A DNA stretch of 8,286 nucleotides from Faecalibacterium sp. CAG:74 (GTDB taxonomy: Bacteria > Bacillota > Clostridia > Christensenellales > Aristaeellaceae), in assembly GCA_000437595.1 (NCBI GenBank), contig FR899894.1, forward strand, positions 71,581 to 79,866, in the 5' to 3' direction. The translations under genes and the position numbers were made by a program. The notes under the pieces were generated by a model that was not told the DNA's origin, searched no databases, and saw only the letters and a program-made list of their open reading frames with translations. The first letter of the stretch is position 1, and each line of letters starts with the position of its first letter. This document shows, piece by piece, positions 1 through 5,892 of the stretch.

Positions 1-187
1 GCATGGAGACATGCGGATGCGATTGCTTTCCATCAGCCGCATCGTAGGGCAGAACGGGAATCTGCACCCGTTATCATGGCAGCGCATATCAAGTGTATGC
101 GGATGAGTGCGCTTTTCGTACAGAAAAGCGAAGCTGAGTGGCACCGCGGGAATACCGCCTCAGTCGGAAACGACTGGGGCGTTTTTT
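1..187 (+). promoter_or_regulatory. Tryptophan-type T-box riboswitch, 5' part cut by the window edge
   Basis: This leader senses uncharged tRNA and controls read-through into the transporter operon. The T-box core lies at 135-148 (TGAGTGGCACCGCG, close to the consensus AGGGTGGNACCGCG). Its bulge is TGGC at 139-142. The C would pair with a G discriminator base, as in bacterial tRNA-Trp. A TGG at 4-6 followed by A sits about 130 nt upstream, where a Trp specifier codon would be expected. Upstream helices are visible: 16-21 with 38-43; a stem IIA/B-type pseudoknot (GCAGA 49-53 with TCTGC 61-65, loop ACGGG 54-58 with CCCGT 67-71); 83-88 with 96-101; and an 8-bp stem 110-117 with 123-130. CTGAG (134-138) can pair with CTCAG (159-163) to form the antiterminator, which excludes the terminator at 156-181. 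Most of stem I and the promoter lie left of the window. The T-box identity is firm; the Trp specificity is inferred from the bulge, the putative specifier and the downstream genes. Confidence 0.9.
156..187 (+). terminator. T-box attenuator terminator
   Basis: An 11-bp stem (CGCCTCAGTCG with CGACTGGGGCG, one G-T wobble) closed by a GAAA tetraloop is followed by six T. It shares its 5' arm with the T-box antiterminator, so the two structures are mutually exclusive. It would stop transcription before trpX when tRNA-Trp is charged. Confidence 0.93.
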
Positions 188-231
188 GTTCCAATAAAAA
201 ACGACGACTTAGGAAAGGAAGGTACCCCATT

Positions 232-1200
232 ATGATGAAGAAGCTGACTGCCCTGCTGACTGCCCTGTTCCTCCTGCTGAGCGCGACCGCCCTTGCGGAC
301 GAGGTGATTCACATCGGCATCATCCAGTTCGCCGAACACGGATCGCTCGACAACTGCCGCATCGGTTTCATCGAAGGTCTGGCCGAAGAAGGCTTCGTCG
401 AAGGCGAAAACGTTGTGTTTGACGTTCAGAACGCGCAGGCGGACACCGCCATTTCTGCCCAGATTGCCGATGTCATGGCAGGCAAGTACGACATGATCTG
501 CGCGATTGCGACCCCGGCGGCGATGGCTGCCTTCAACGCCGCGGAGGATGCGGGCATCCCGGTCATCTACACTGCCGTGTCCGACCCGGTCAGCGCCATG
601 CTCGCCGGCGCCGACGGCAAGAACCCCGGCAACATCACCGGCACGAGCGACGCGCTGCCTGTGGAAGCCCAGCTGAAGCTCATCCGCGCACTGATGCCCG
701 ATGCAACGAAGATTGGCATCCTGCACACGACGAGCGAAACCAACAGCGACGCGACCCTCGCCCTCTACAAGGAACTTGCCCCGAACTACGGCTTTGAAAT
801 CATCGACAAGGGCATTTCCACCGGCGCTGACCTCCCGATGGCGCTTGACGCGCTGCTCCCGCAGGTGGATTGCACCACGAACCTGACCGACAACACCGTC
901 GTCAGCTACCTCGCCGTTGTGCTGGAGAAGTCCGAAGAATACGGCAAGCCCGTGTTCGGCAGCGAAATCGAGCAGGTCATCAACGGCTGCGTTGCGTCCG
1001 AAGGTATTGAGTATACCGAACTTGGTCGTCAGACCGGCCGCATGGCAGCGCGTGTCCTGCGCGGCGAAAGCGCCGAGGATATCCCCTACGAGACCATCAG
1101 CAATTCCTACCTGTACGTCAACCCCGATGCGCTGGCGGCATACGGTCTGACCGTCCCCGCGGAACTGTCCGAACGCGCCATCGACGTGACGGCAGAGTAA
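232..1200 (+). CDS. trpX: ABC transporter substrate-binding protein, predicted tryptophan importer TrpX
   Basis: This 322-aa extracytoplasmic binding protein is of the ABC_sub_bind family (PF04392). It would capture substrate, predicted to be tryptophan, and deliver it to the permease. The start at 232 is preceded by AGGAAAGGAAGG about 9 nt upstream; the longer open frame from 76 overlaps the T-box and is rejected. Residues 1-22 form a signal peptide (MMKK, a Leu/Ala core, then ATALA before D). There is no lipobox cysteine, which is unusual for a Gram-positive binding protein. Family landmarks include QFAEHGSLDNCRIGFIEGL near the N-terminus, the repeated 'AIATPAAMAA' and 'PVIYTAVSDPV' segments, and TDNTVV in the second lobe. 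It is the first gene after the Trp T-box. Family membership is clear; the tryptophan substrate follows from regulation and from published comparative predictions for trpXYZ, not from a binding-site motif. Confidence 0.9.
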   Translation: MMKKLTALLTALFLLLSATALADEVIHIGIIQFAEHGSLDNCRIGFIEGLAEEGFVEGENVVFDVQNAQADTAISAQIADVMAGKYDMICAIATPAAMAAFNAAEDAGIPVIYTAVSDPVSAMLAGADGKNPGNITGTSDALPVEAQLKLIRALMPDATKIGILHTTSETNSDATLALYKELAPNYGFEIIDKGISTGADLPMALDALLPQVDCTTNLTDNTVVSYLAVVLEKSEEYGKPVFGSEIEQVINGCVASEGIEYTELGRQTGRMAARVLRGESAEDIPYETISNSYLYVNPDALAAYGLTVPAELSERAIDVTAE

Positions 1201-1221
1201 ACAAGCCATTTCCTCTTCTTT

Positions 1222-1251
1222 CCTTCCGGCTGCCTTCCCGCAGCCGGAAGG
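1222..1251 (+). promoter_or_regulatory. Intergenic hairpin between trpX and trpY
   Basis: A perfect 12-bp inverted repeat (CCTTCCGGCTGC with GCAGCCGGAAGG) has a 6-nt loop. No T-tract follows on either strand, so it is not a classical intrinsic terminator. In ABC operons a hairpin after the binding-protein gene often stabilises that mRNA end or lowers downstream expression, and that is the likely role here. Confidence 0.6.
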
Positions 1252-1330
1252 GTCTTGCATGTCCGGGCTTCCTTCCTATTATTATGCAGTTTCTTTCCCC
1301 GCAAACATCCACACAACGAGGTGACTGATT

Positions 1331-1693
1331 ATGACGCTGAACATGCTCATCGGCATTCTGGAGCAAGGGCTCATCTATGGCATTATGGCAATGGGGCTTC
1401 TCATCACCTACCGCATTCTGGATTTCCCCGACCTGACCGTCGACAGCTCCTTCCCGCTGGGCGCGGCGGTCTCCGCCACGCTGACCCTCCAAGGCGTTGC
1501 GCCGTGGCTGACGCTGCTCATCGGCTGCGCGGCGGGCGGCATCGCCGGACTGATTACCGGGCTGATTCACGTCAAGTGCCGCGTCCGCGATTTGCTCAGC
1601 GGCATCATCACCATGACTGGGCTGTACTCCATCAACCTGCATATCGCCCAGAACAAGGCGAATCTCCCCCTCTTTGGCGGCGATACGCTCTTC
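1331..1693 (+). pseudogene. trpY: ABC transporter permease TrpY, 5' fragment
   Basis: This is the N-terminal third (about 121 residues) of the inner-membrane channel of the importer, of the BPD_transp_2-like permease type. The start at 1331 has GAGGTGA just upstream. Visible features are an N-terminal helix (ILEQGLIYGIMAMGLLITYRI), the motif FPDLTVDSSFPLGAA typical of this subfamily, a glycine-rich second region (LIGCAAGGIAGLITGLI), and RVRDLLSGIITMTGLYSINL followed by NLPLF. Resemblance to the family ends at about GGDTLF (1679-1693). The open frame continues to 2164, but only as the antisense of a DUF2750-like gene, with an arginine-rich non-membrane tail. The rest of the permease reappears at about 6598. 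The break is therefore an insertion of about 4.9 kb with loss of roughly 20-30 codons. The 3' edge given is approximate. Confidence 0.8.
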
Positions 1694-2056
1694 CGCCAAG
1701 CCCTCCAGCACGTCCTCCAGCAAATCTTCCGCCGCCGTATCCGTCCAGTTCTTGCCGTTCGGGAAGACGCGAATCGTGGCGTCCGGGTGCGCTCCCAGCA
1801 GGTCGCAGAAGTCATGCACGTCCATCTTGAAGAACGGCTTGTCCGTGCAGACGGCGGCGGCGAACATTTCCTCCGGCCATACGGAAATCACGCCCTCCTC
1901 CGGCAGCGGCTGATTCGGGTCGCAGTCCAGCCAGACCGATTCCCAATCCGCCACAGTCGCAGCGAAACTCTTGTAGCGCTTGTGCGGGGCGGCGTTCATC
2001 AGGCCGTCGAACTTGTTGTTGCAGAGGCTTTGTTGTTTGGGGGTCTGCTTGCTCAT
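1685..2056 (-). pseudogene. DUF2750-like protein, 3' end lost at the insertion junction
   Basis: The start at 2056 is preceded by AAGGAGG at good spacing. About 124 codons look native. The N-terminal part includes SLCNNKF, LMNAAPHKRYKSF and VADWESVW. The middle has SVWPEEMFAAAVC, and DKPFFKMDVHDFC is followed by ATIRVFPNGKNW and an acidic helix EDLLEDVLEGLAEE. The order 'RYxxFxxxVADWExVW ... WPEEMFA ... VFPNG' resembles DUF2750, whose function is unknown. Members normally end shortly after the acidic helix, so only a few residues may be missing. Beyond AEER the frame runs into the antisense of trpY and stays open for nearly 190 more codons of low-complexity, non-family sequence. It is the last gene of the leftward cluster, 17 bp after the 209-aa gene. 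A protein with a long junk tail would result if translated. The family call is from memory of the motif pattern. Confidence 0.55.
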
Positions 2057-2073
2057 GGGGTGTCCTCCTTCAA

Positions 2074-2703
2074 TTATTCGTCTTGTTTTTTTGCTTCCAG
2101 TAGTTTTCTTCCGTTATCCCGATACCATGTCATCGCATCATCAAAATACGACTGCACAGCCTGATCCATATTATTCTTCTGCAAGTTCCATTCCCCCACC
2201 TCCAAGCGAATTTGCAGCCGCTGTTCATCGGTCAGGCGGTAAAACCAGACATAATCAAGCTGCGCCGCGTGGGGGATAAATTCAAACATCATACTGTCCG
2301 GATAGCGCTCCTTTGCTTCCTCAAAAAGCGTTTTCTTCCACTGTTCCACATTGTCCTGTGTGATTTCTCTTCCAAAGATATAGTAGAATGTCGCCCACGC
2401 ATTAACATAATAGCAAATCTGCCACAAAAACCGCTTTTTCGCGCGATACTTTTGCAGCCCCCACGAAATCACATCCAGCAGGAAATCCTGATATAGGTCA
2501 TACTCGTTTTCTGCTTCCCACGGTTCACCCAGCACCGTCAAGTCATCCACATAGTCTACCATCTGCTGCAACGCCAGCACAGTCAGCCCTTCGGACGGCG
2601 GCTCTTTCTGCCACACCTCCCGCAGATAGCGGTAAACCGGGAGGCGCTTCCCCTGCCGCTCCAGCTGATACACGTCCGCTTTAATTGCGAGAATATCCAG
2701 CAT
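2074..2703 (-). CDS. Hypothetical protein, 209 aa
   Basis: I do not recognise this family. The predicted protein is soluble and mostly helical, rich in aromatic and charged residues. Notable stretches are residues 22-34 (PVYRYLREVWQKE), 88-110 (a Lys/Arg pair followed by WQICYYVNAWATFYYIFG), 133-152 (RYPDSMMFEF) and a charged C-terminal helix ending KKQDE. It has no signal peptide and no clear membrane helix; the 94-110 stretch is hydrophobic but aromatic and likely buried. The start at 2703 has GGAAGGGG upstream. It lies 16 bp after a candidate 30-aa gene and 17 bp before the DUF2750-like gene, so the three are probably co-transcribed. The gene is clearly more AT-rich than the transporter genes, which fits horizontal origin. 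The coding call is firm from length, ribosome binding site and spacing. Confidence 0.75.
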   Translation of the reverse strand: MLDILAIKADVYQLERQGKRLPVYRYLREVWQKEPPSEGLTVLALQQMVDYVDDLTVLGEPWEAENEYDLYQDFLLDVISWGLQKYRAKKRFLWQICYYVNAWATFYYIFGREITQDNVEQWKKTLFEEAKERYPDSMMFEFIPHAAQLDYVWFYRLTDEQRLQIRLEVGEWNLQKNNMDQAVQSYFDDAMTWYRDNGRKLLEAKKQDE

Positions 2704-2719
2704 CCCGATGCCCCTTCCC

Positions 2720-2812
2720 TCAATAAAAATACTCCTGCAAAACCAGCAGCGTCACCATCGCCACCTTGCCCACCACATCTGGCACATACCGCTTCGCGCG
2801 TGTCGTCGCCAA
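2720..2812 (-). CDS. Candidate 30-aa protein with a TTG start
   Basis: The frame reads ATTRAKRYVPDVVGKVAMV and then TLLVLQEYFY after a TTG initiator. GAAAGGA lies about 6 nt upstream of the TTG. The stop is 16 bp before the start of the 209-aa gene, the same tight spacing as the next gene pair. The composition (basic N-terminus, hydrophobic centre with VAMVTLLVL, aromatic end) is protein-like, unlike the overlapping frames, which are Gly/Cys/Arg-rich. It could be a small membrane-associated or regulatory peptide, or the last exon-like remnant of a larger decayed gene, since the frame stays open without an ATG some way upstream. No family is recognised. Confidence 0.4.
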   Translation of the reverse strand: MATTRAKRYVPDVVGKVAMVTLLVLQEYFY

Positions 2813-3048
2813 CGTGCATCCTTTCCTTTCACCTGATTTTCCTTTCTTCTGATTTATTCGCGGCGGCGTGTTTGTTCTCCTGCTTTTTCCCAGCGTCGGG
2901 GGCAGTTTTTACAATTCGCGCGGATTTTTTCGCAAGAAAAAGCGATTCCCGGCAGAAACGCCGAGAACCGCGGGGGATGATGACTGCCCACATGACTACA
3001 CCCGTCAAGTCCGATTTTTTGCTTTTTGGCATCTGCGATGCTCCCCTT
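2813..3048. other. Intergenic stretch without a convincing gene
   Basis: This 236-bp gap lies between two leftward genes. It contains small stem-loops (TTTTTC-GCAA-GAAAAA near 2925-2941 and CGGC/GCCG near 2950-2963). It also carries a motif at 2883-2916 that resembles one at 5847-5880. A short leftward frame across it (2829-3074) lacks protein-like composition and a good start. No clear promoter or terminator is seen. Confidence 0.5.
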
Positions 3049-3693
3049 CTACTCAATCCGCACCTTGTACCCAAATGGTTCTTCTATCGTACCGTCCCGC
3101 ATCTTGTCCCATTGCTTATCAGTCAGAATGAATCTATACGAGATGCTGGCGGCGGGTTTGCCGTTCTCGTGATATTCAAAGCAGGTCAGCAGCAAGCCAT
3201 AAAACCACATTTTCTCGCCGCGGCTGAAACACCAAACCCCCCGCGCCGTCACACACTTGCGGTCGTCGCGAACATAAACCATCAGCTCGCTGATAGGTCC
3301 GCCGTTGGCGGAATAGCTATAAATGCTGATGTTATCCGTCCAGTCCAGCACGCGGTGCGCTTCTACGGTCACCAGTTCCTTTTCCCGACGGCAGGATTTT
3401 TCCCTCATTTCCGCGCAAAGCAGTTCTCCCTCTTCATCCAGATAATACGCAAAGTATTCCGCGGCTTTTTCGGGGATTTCCCGGCGGAACTGCCCTTTCC
3501 GCACATTGCCCACGCCCTCGTTGATGGGCGATGGCTCATAGTTGCCCATCGGGGTCATGTTTTTCCCCACCGTCGAATAGCGGATGCTGACGCTACTACC
3601 GATGTTCTTTTCCCGCAGCTCCTCCACCGTCAGCGGATGAAGCGCGTACCAGTCCGCAGCCTTTGTAACCGCGATAATTGCCTCTCGAAACAT
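3049..3693 (-). CDS. Hypothetical protein, 214 aa
   Basis: The start at 3693 (MFREAIIAV) has GAGGA about 8 nt upstream; a longer frame from 3870 overlaps the preceding gene and has an Arg/Gly/Pro-rich, non-native N-terminus. The protein lacks a signal peptide and membrane helices. Residues 1-30 are helical. The rest alternates short strands and polar turns, for example EYFAYYLDEEGELLCAEMRE, ISIYSYSANGGPISELMVYV, KMWFYGLLLTCFEYHENGK and a final EEPFGYKVRIE. This beta-rich pattern is common in small immunity-like or effector-associated proteins, but no specific family is recognised. It lies 82 bp downstream of the 164-aa membrane protein gene on the same strand and probably shares its promoter. 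Confidence 0.72.
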   Translation of the reverse strand: MFREAIIAVTKAADWYALHPLTVEELREKNIGSSVSIRYSTVGKNMTPMGNYEPSPINEGVGNVRKGQFRREIPEKAAEYFAYYLDEEGELLCAEMREKSCRREKELVTVEAHRVLDWTDNISIYSYSANGGPISELMVYVRDDRKCVTARGVWCFSRGEKMWFYGLLLTCFEYHENGKPAASISYRFILTDKQWDKMRDGTIEEPFGYKVRIE

Positions 3694-3775
3694 TCGTGCA
3701 TTCCTCGTTTCTGCGCCTTGGATCCTCCATCTTCTGTATTCGCCACCCACGTCCGCTTTTCCTGCTTGCGGCGGA

Positions 3776-4270
3776 TTACCGCACCTCTTCCAGCGCATAC
3801 ACCCCCGCAAAGTACGCCCGAATCTCCCTGCCCTGCTTGGTGAAGGAGCAGGGAATCCGCACAATATCATTCCGCCTGTTCGCCAGATTCAGCTGGAACA
3901 GCCCGCGGATTCGCCCCGCCGTCAGCGGTTTTCTGCTCAGCACAACGGTTTCCCAATGCTTCATGTTTGTATACAGATACGCATACGGGAACGCATCCAG
4001 CGGGAACGTCTTTTCTGCCTGTCCGAACACTTCCCCGACGGTCAACCGTCCATCTGCAAGCACCACATACTGCCGCTTTGTGCATCGGCTGTGCATCAGG
4101 AGCGCAACAGTTGCCACAATGCCTGCAAGAATCGCCAGCAGGAATGCCCACTCGCGAATCCACATAATAAAGCACAAGGTCAGAAACAGCGACAACGCCG
4201 CCGCGAAAATGCCGAGCATCCGAAAAAGCACCCAGAATCCACGGTCATAGAGGTAGATTTTTCGTTCCAT
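3776..4270 (-). CDS. Two-helix membrane protein, 164 aa, unknown function
   Basis: This is the first gene of the leftward cluster, divergent from the S24 repressor across an 88-bp gap. The start at 4270 is preceded by AAAGGAGAAGGA. Two membrane helices are predicted at about residues 12-37 and 41-59. A soluble domain of about 100 residues follows (VVLADGRLTVGEVFG, then TFPLDAFPYAYLYTN and REIRAYFAGVYAL). Two N-terminal helices plus a small beta-rich cytoplasmic domain recall bacterial PH-domain proteins, but this is only a resemblance. Its position facing the repressor operator suggests it is repressed together with the four genes below it. No enzyme motif is visible. Confidence 0.75.
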   Translation of the reverse strand: MERKIYLYDRGFWVLFRMLGIFAAALSLFLTLCFIMWIREWAFLLAILAGIVATVALLMHSRCTKRQYVVLADGRLTVGEVFGQAEKTFPLDAFPYAYLYTNMKHWETVVLSRKPLTAGRIRGLFQLNLANRRNDIVRIPCSFTKQGREIRAYFAGVYALEEVR

Positions 4271-4296
4271 TCATCCTTCTCCTTTGCGCCCCCGCA

Positions 4297-4333
4297 TTGA
4301 CATCCGCCGCTTTGTGTACTATACTGTACACAG
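4297..4333 (+). promoter_or_regulatory. Repressor promoter with a palindromic operator over the -10 box
   Basis: TTGACA (4297-4302), a 17-bp spacer and TATACT (4320-4325) form a near-consensus sigma-A promoter for the rightward repressor. Two dyads overlap it. TGTGTAC (4313-4319) and GTACACA (4326-4332) flank the -10 hexamer exactly with a 6-bp spacer. TACTGT and ACAGTA (4322-4335) form a second dyad with a 2-bp spacer. Binding there would block RNA polymerase, so the repressor very likely represses itself. On the minus strand TATAGT (4318-4323) is a possible -10 for the divergent genes, but its -35 region is poor. Confidence 0.8.
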
Positions 4334-4358
4334 TAAATCGACAATGGAGGGAAACGCC

Positions 4359-5255
4359 ATGCCGCGCAGAAAGTTTGACACCACCCAGCGGGGAATATCC
4401 GACACTCACACTGATGCGCCTATCGCCACGAGCATTTGTGAGAACAAGCTGGTCTATGCCGAGCGGATTCGCACCCTGCGAGCAGCGGCGAACCTATCGC
4501 AGGGCGAGCTGGCGGAAGCCATGAATCTGGGGCGCGCGGCGATTTCCAACTGGGAGACGGGACGGACGCGCCCGGACATCGCCAACATCCCACGCCTATG
4601 CAACGTGCTGGGCATCACCGTTGCGGCGTTCTTCTCCGACACGCCGGAGGAAGCGGGCTGGAACGATGCCGAGCGGACCCTCATGCGGAACTATCGGAAA
4701 TTGAGCGCAATCAATCAGGAGCTGCTTTCCGCGACCGCGCAGACGATGGTCGCGCTGGAAGAGCAGTATCCAGGGCTGCCGAAGCGTCCCGCCGCGCCGA
4801 AGCTGACGCCCGAACCCGCGCGCTTAGAGCTGCTGGAACTGCCATATGCGGATGATCCGGTTGCTGCAGGCACGGGCGACAGCGGATTCGCCGCCAGCGG
4901 GCACACGACGTTCCTGCACGCGACCCCCGACACGCGCGGCGCGGACATGGTATTCCGCGTCAACGGCGACAGCATGGAACCGAAATATCCCGACCACTGC
5001 AACGTGCTGGTGAAATTCACCGACGAGCCGCTTGGTTCGGGCGACATCGGCATCTTTCAGGTGGACGGCGCGCTGTACATCAAGCAGTACCAGTCCGACG
5101 GTCTGCATTCGCTGAACAAGCACTTCAAAATCATGCGCCGCAAGTCCTACGACGAAATCAAGACCATCGGGCGTGTCATCGGGATTCTGCCCGACAGCGA
5201 TTTCGCCACAAGCGCGGAAATTCAAGATTTTCAGGCACAGGAAAGTCAAAATTGA
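4359..5255 (+). CDS. HTH (XRE) and S24 peptidase repressor, LexA/CI-like
   Basis: This is a 298-aa DNA-binding transcriptional repressor predicted to inactivate itself by self-cleavage. The start at 4359 follows GGAGGG with a 7-nt gap. Residues about 32-90 form an XRE helix-turn-helix (LSQGELAEAMNLGRAAISNWETG, read in two parts). A linker at 100-160 is rich in Ala and Pro. The C-terminal S24 domain shows the cleavage dipeptide Ala170-Gly171 in PVAAGTGD, nucleophile Ser205 in NGDSMEP, and Lys242 in GALYIKQY. The spacings of 35 and 37 residues equal those of E. coli LexA (84, 119, 156). RecA-stimulated cleavage and SOS release are therefore plausible. Its operator overlaps its own promoter, and the membrane protein gene diverges from it. 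The length exceeds typical LexA (about 200 aa) and fits phage or integrative-element repressors. No phage structural or lysis genes are near. Confidence 0.92.
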   Translation: MPRRKFDTTQRGISDTHTDAPIATSICENKLVYAERIRTLRAAANLSQGELAEAMNLGRAAISNWETGRTRPDIANIPRLCNVLGITVAAFFSDTPEEAGWNDAERTLMRNYRKLSAINQELLSATAQTMVALEEQYPGLPKRPAAPKLTPEPARLELLELPYADDPVAAGTGDSGFAASGHTTFLHATPDTRGADMVFRVNGDSMEPKYPDHCNVLVKFTDEPLGSGDIGIFQVDGALYIKQYQSDGLHSLNKHFKIMRRKSYDEIKTIGRVIGILPDSDFATSAEIQDFQAQESQN

Positions 5256-5263
5256 CTAAGAAT

Positions 5264-5296
5264 CAGCCCGTCGGCAGCTTAGGTGTCGGCGGGCTG
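5264..5296. terminator. Hairpin between convergent genes
   Basis: A 13-bp stem with two G-T wobbles (CAGCCCG...CGGGCTG core) and a 7-nt loop lies 8 bp after the repressor stop and just before the end of the leftward 140-aa gene. The downstream sequence is only moderately T-rich on both strands (GTATTGTGTTATCTT on plus, TGATTCTTAGTCAATTTTG on minus). It probably terminates both genes, with moderate strength. Confidence 0.6.
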
Positions 5297-5308
5297 GGGC
5301 GTATTGTG

Positions 5309-5731
5309 TTATCTTCGCTGCGCTTCCGGGGCGGAAGTGGTTTTTTCGTGCCAGCTCTCCTGCTCAATATAGTCCGGCATCACTGCATCCGGATTGTACT
5401 GCCACGTTTCGCCATCGTATTCGTAGCACAGAATGCCCACGTCGCCGGATTTCACCCACAGATTGTAATTATCCGCTTCAAAGCAGATTCCCCAGAAGTC
5501 CAAACGGCGGACAGGCGAAAAGGAATACAGCAGCTCACCACGTTCCTCGTCCGTAATGTCCAGCCGAATCATCATTTCCGTCGCGTCGATCTCCACGCGC
5601 AGGCGCCCGTCGAAGCTGTGAATCGTCTCCATCTGGAACACGCTGTCGTTCATTTTTTCGTCCTGCACCGATCCGCCGGTCGTGAACGAGAGGATGATGG
5701 CTAACATCAGGGTTAGAATGTCTTTCAGCAT
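5309..5731 (-). CDS. Hypothetical secreted or membrane-anchored protein, 140 aa
   Basis: The start at 5731 follows AAGGAGG about 8 nt upstream. Residues 4-18 are hydrophobic (DILTLMLAIILSFTT), so the protein is exported or anchored by its N-terminus. The remaining 110 residues look beta-rich: DGRLRVEIDA, MMIRLDIT, RRLDFWGICFEADNYNLWV, GILCYEYDGETW and MPDYIEQESW. Two cysteines (83 and 102) might form a disulfide outside the cell. I do not recognise a named family. It is convergent with the repressor and lies 161 bp downstream of the acetyltransferase gene on the same strand. Confidence 0.7.
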   Translation of the reverse strand: MLKDILTLMLAIILSFTTGGSVQDEKMNDSVFQMETIHSFDGRLRVEIDATEMMIRLDITDEERGELLYSFSPVRRLDFWGICFEADNYNLWVKSGDVGILCYEYDGETWQYNPDAVMPDYIEQESWHEKTTSAPEAQRR

Positions 5732-5768
5732 GGGATGTACCTCCTTGTTTTCCGACGCGCAGTCCTCC

Positions 5769-5867
5769 TCCGCCCGAAACGTGCTGAATTTCGACCAGAT
5801 TGGCTGCTGTTCGTCACTGTGCTATTCGACGCCCCCCCATTTCCTTCTTTTCCCTGTTTCGGGCGGA
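5769..5867. repeat. 12-bp perfect inverted repeat flanking 75 bp
   Basis: TCCGCCCGAAAC (5769-5780) and GTTTCGGGCGGA (5856-5867) are exact reverse complements in the gap between the 140-aa gene and the acetyltransferase gene. The 75 bp between them show no gene. It could be a long-range stem in a leader RNA, a regulator site pair, or the ends of a very small element. Confidence 0.6.
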
Positions 5868-5892
5868 AGAATTTACAATTGGGCATTTCGTT

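Noticed and set aside
160..1260. Long leftward open frame of 366 codons opposite trpX
   Set aside because: It is the antisense of a well-supported gene with GC-rich codons. It has Arg/Gly/Val-rich low-complexity composition and no family resemblance.
1118..2056. A 312-aa DUF2750-like protein
   Set aside because: Only the first 124 or so residues look native. The rest is antisense trpY and the intergenic hairpin.
1331..2164. A single intact 277-aa permease
   Set aside because: After about residue 121 the sequence is antisense to the DUF2750-like gene, is arginine-rich and has no permease character. The real C-terminus is at 6598-7065.
2800..3843. Rightward 347-codon open frame
   Set aside because: It overlaps the 214-aa gene in antisense, has no Shine-Dalgarno site, and its composition (His/Pro/Phe-rich) is that of a shadow frame.
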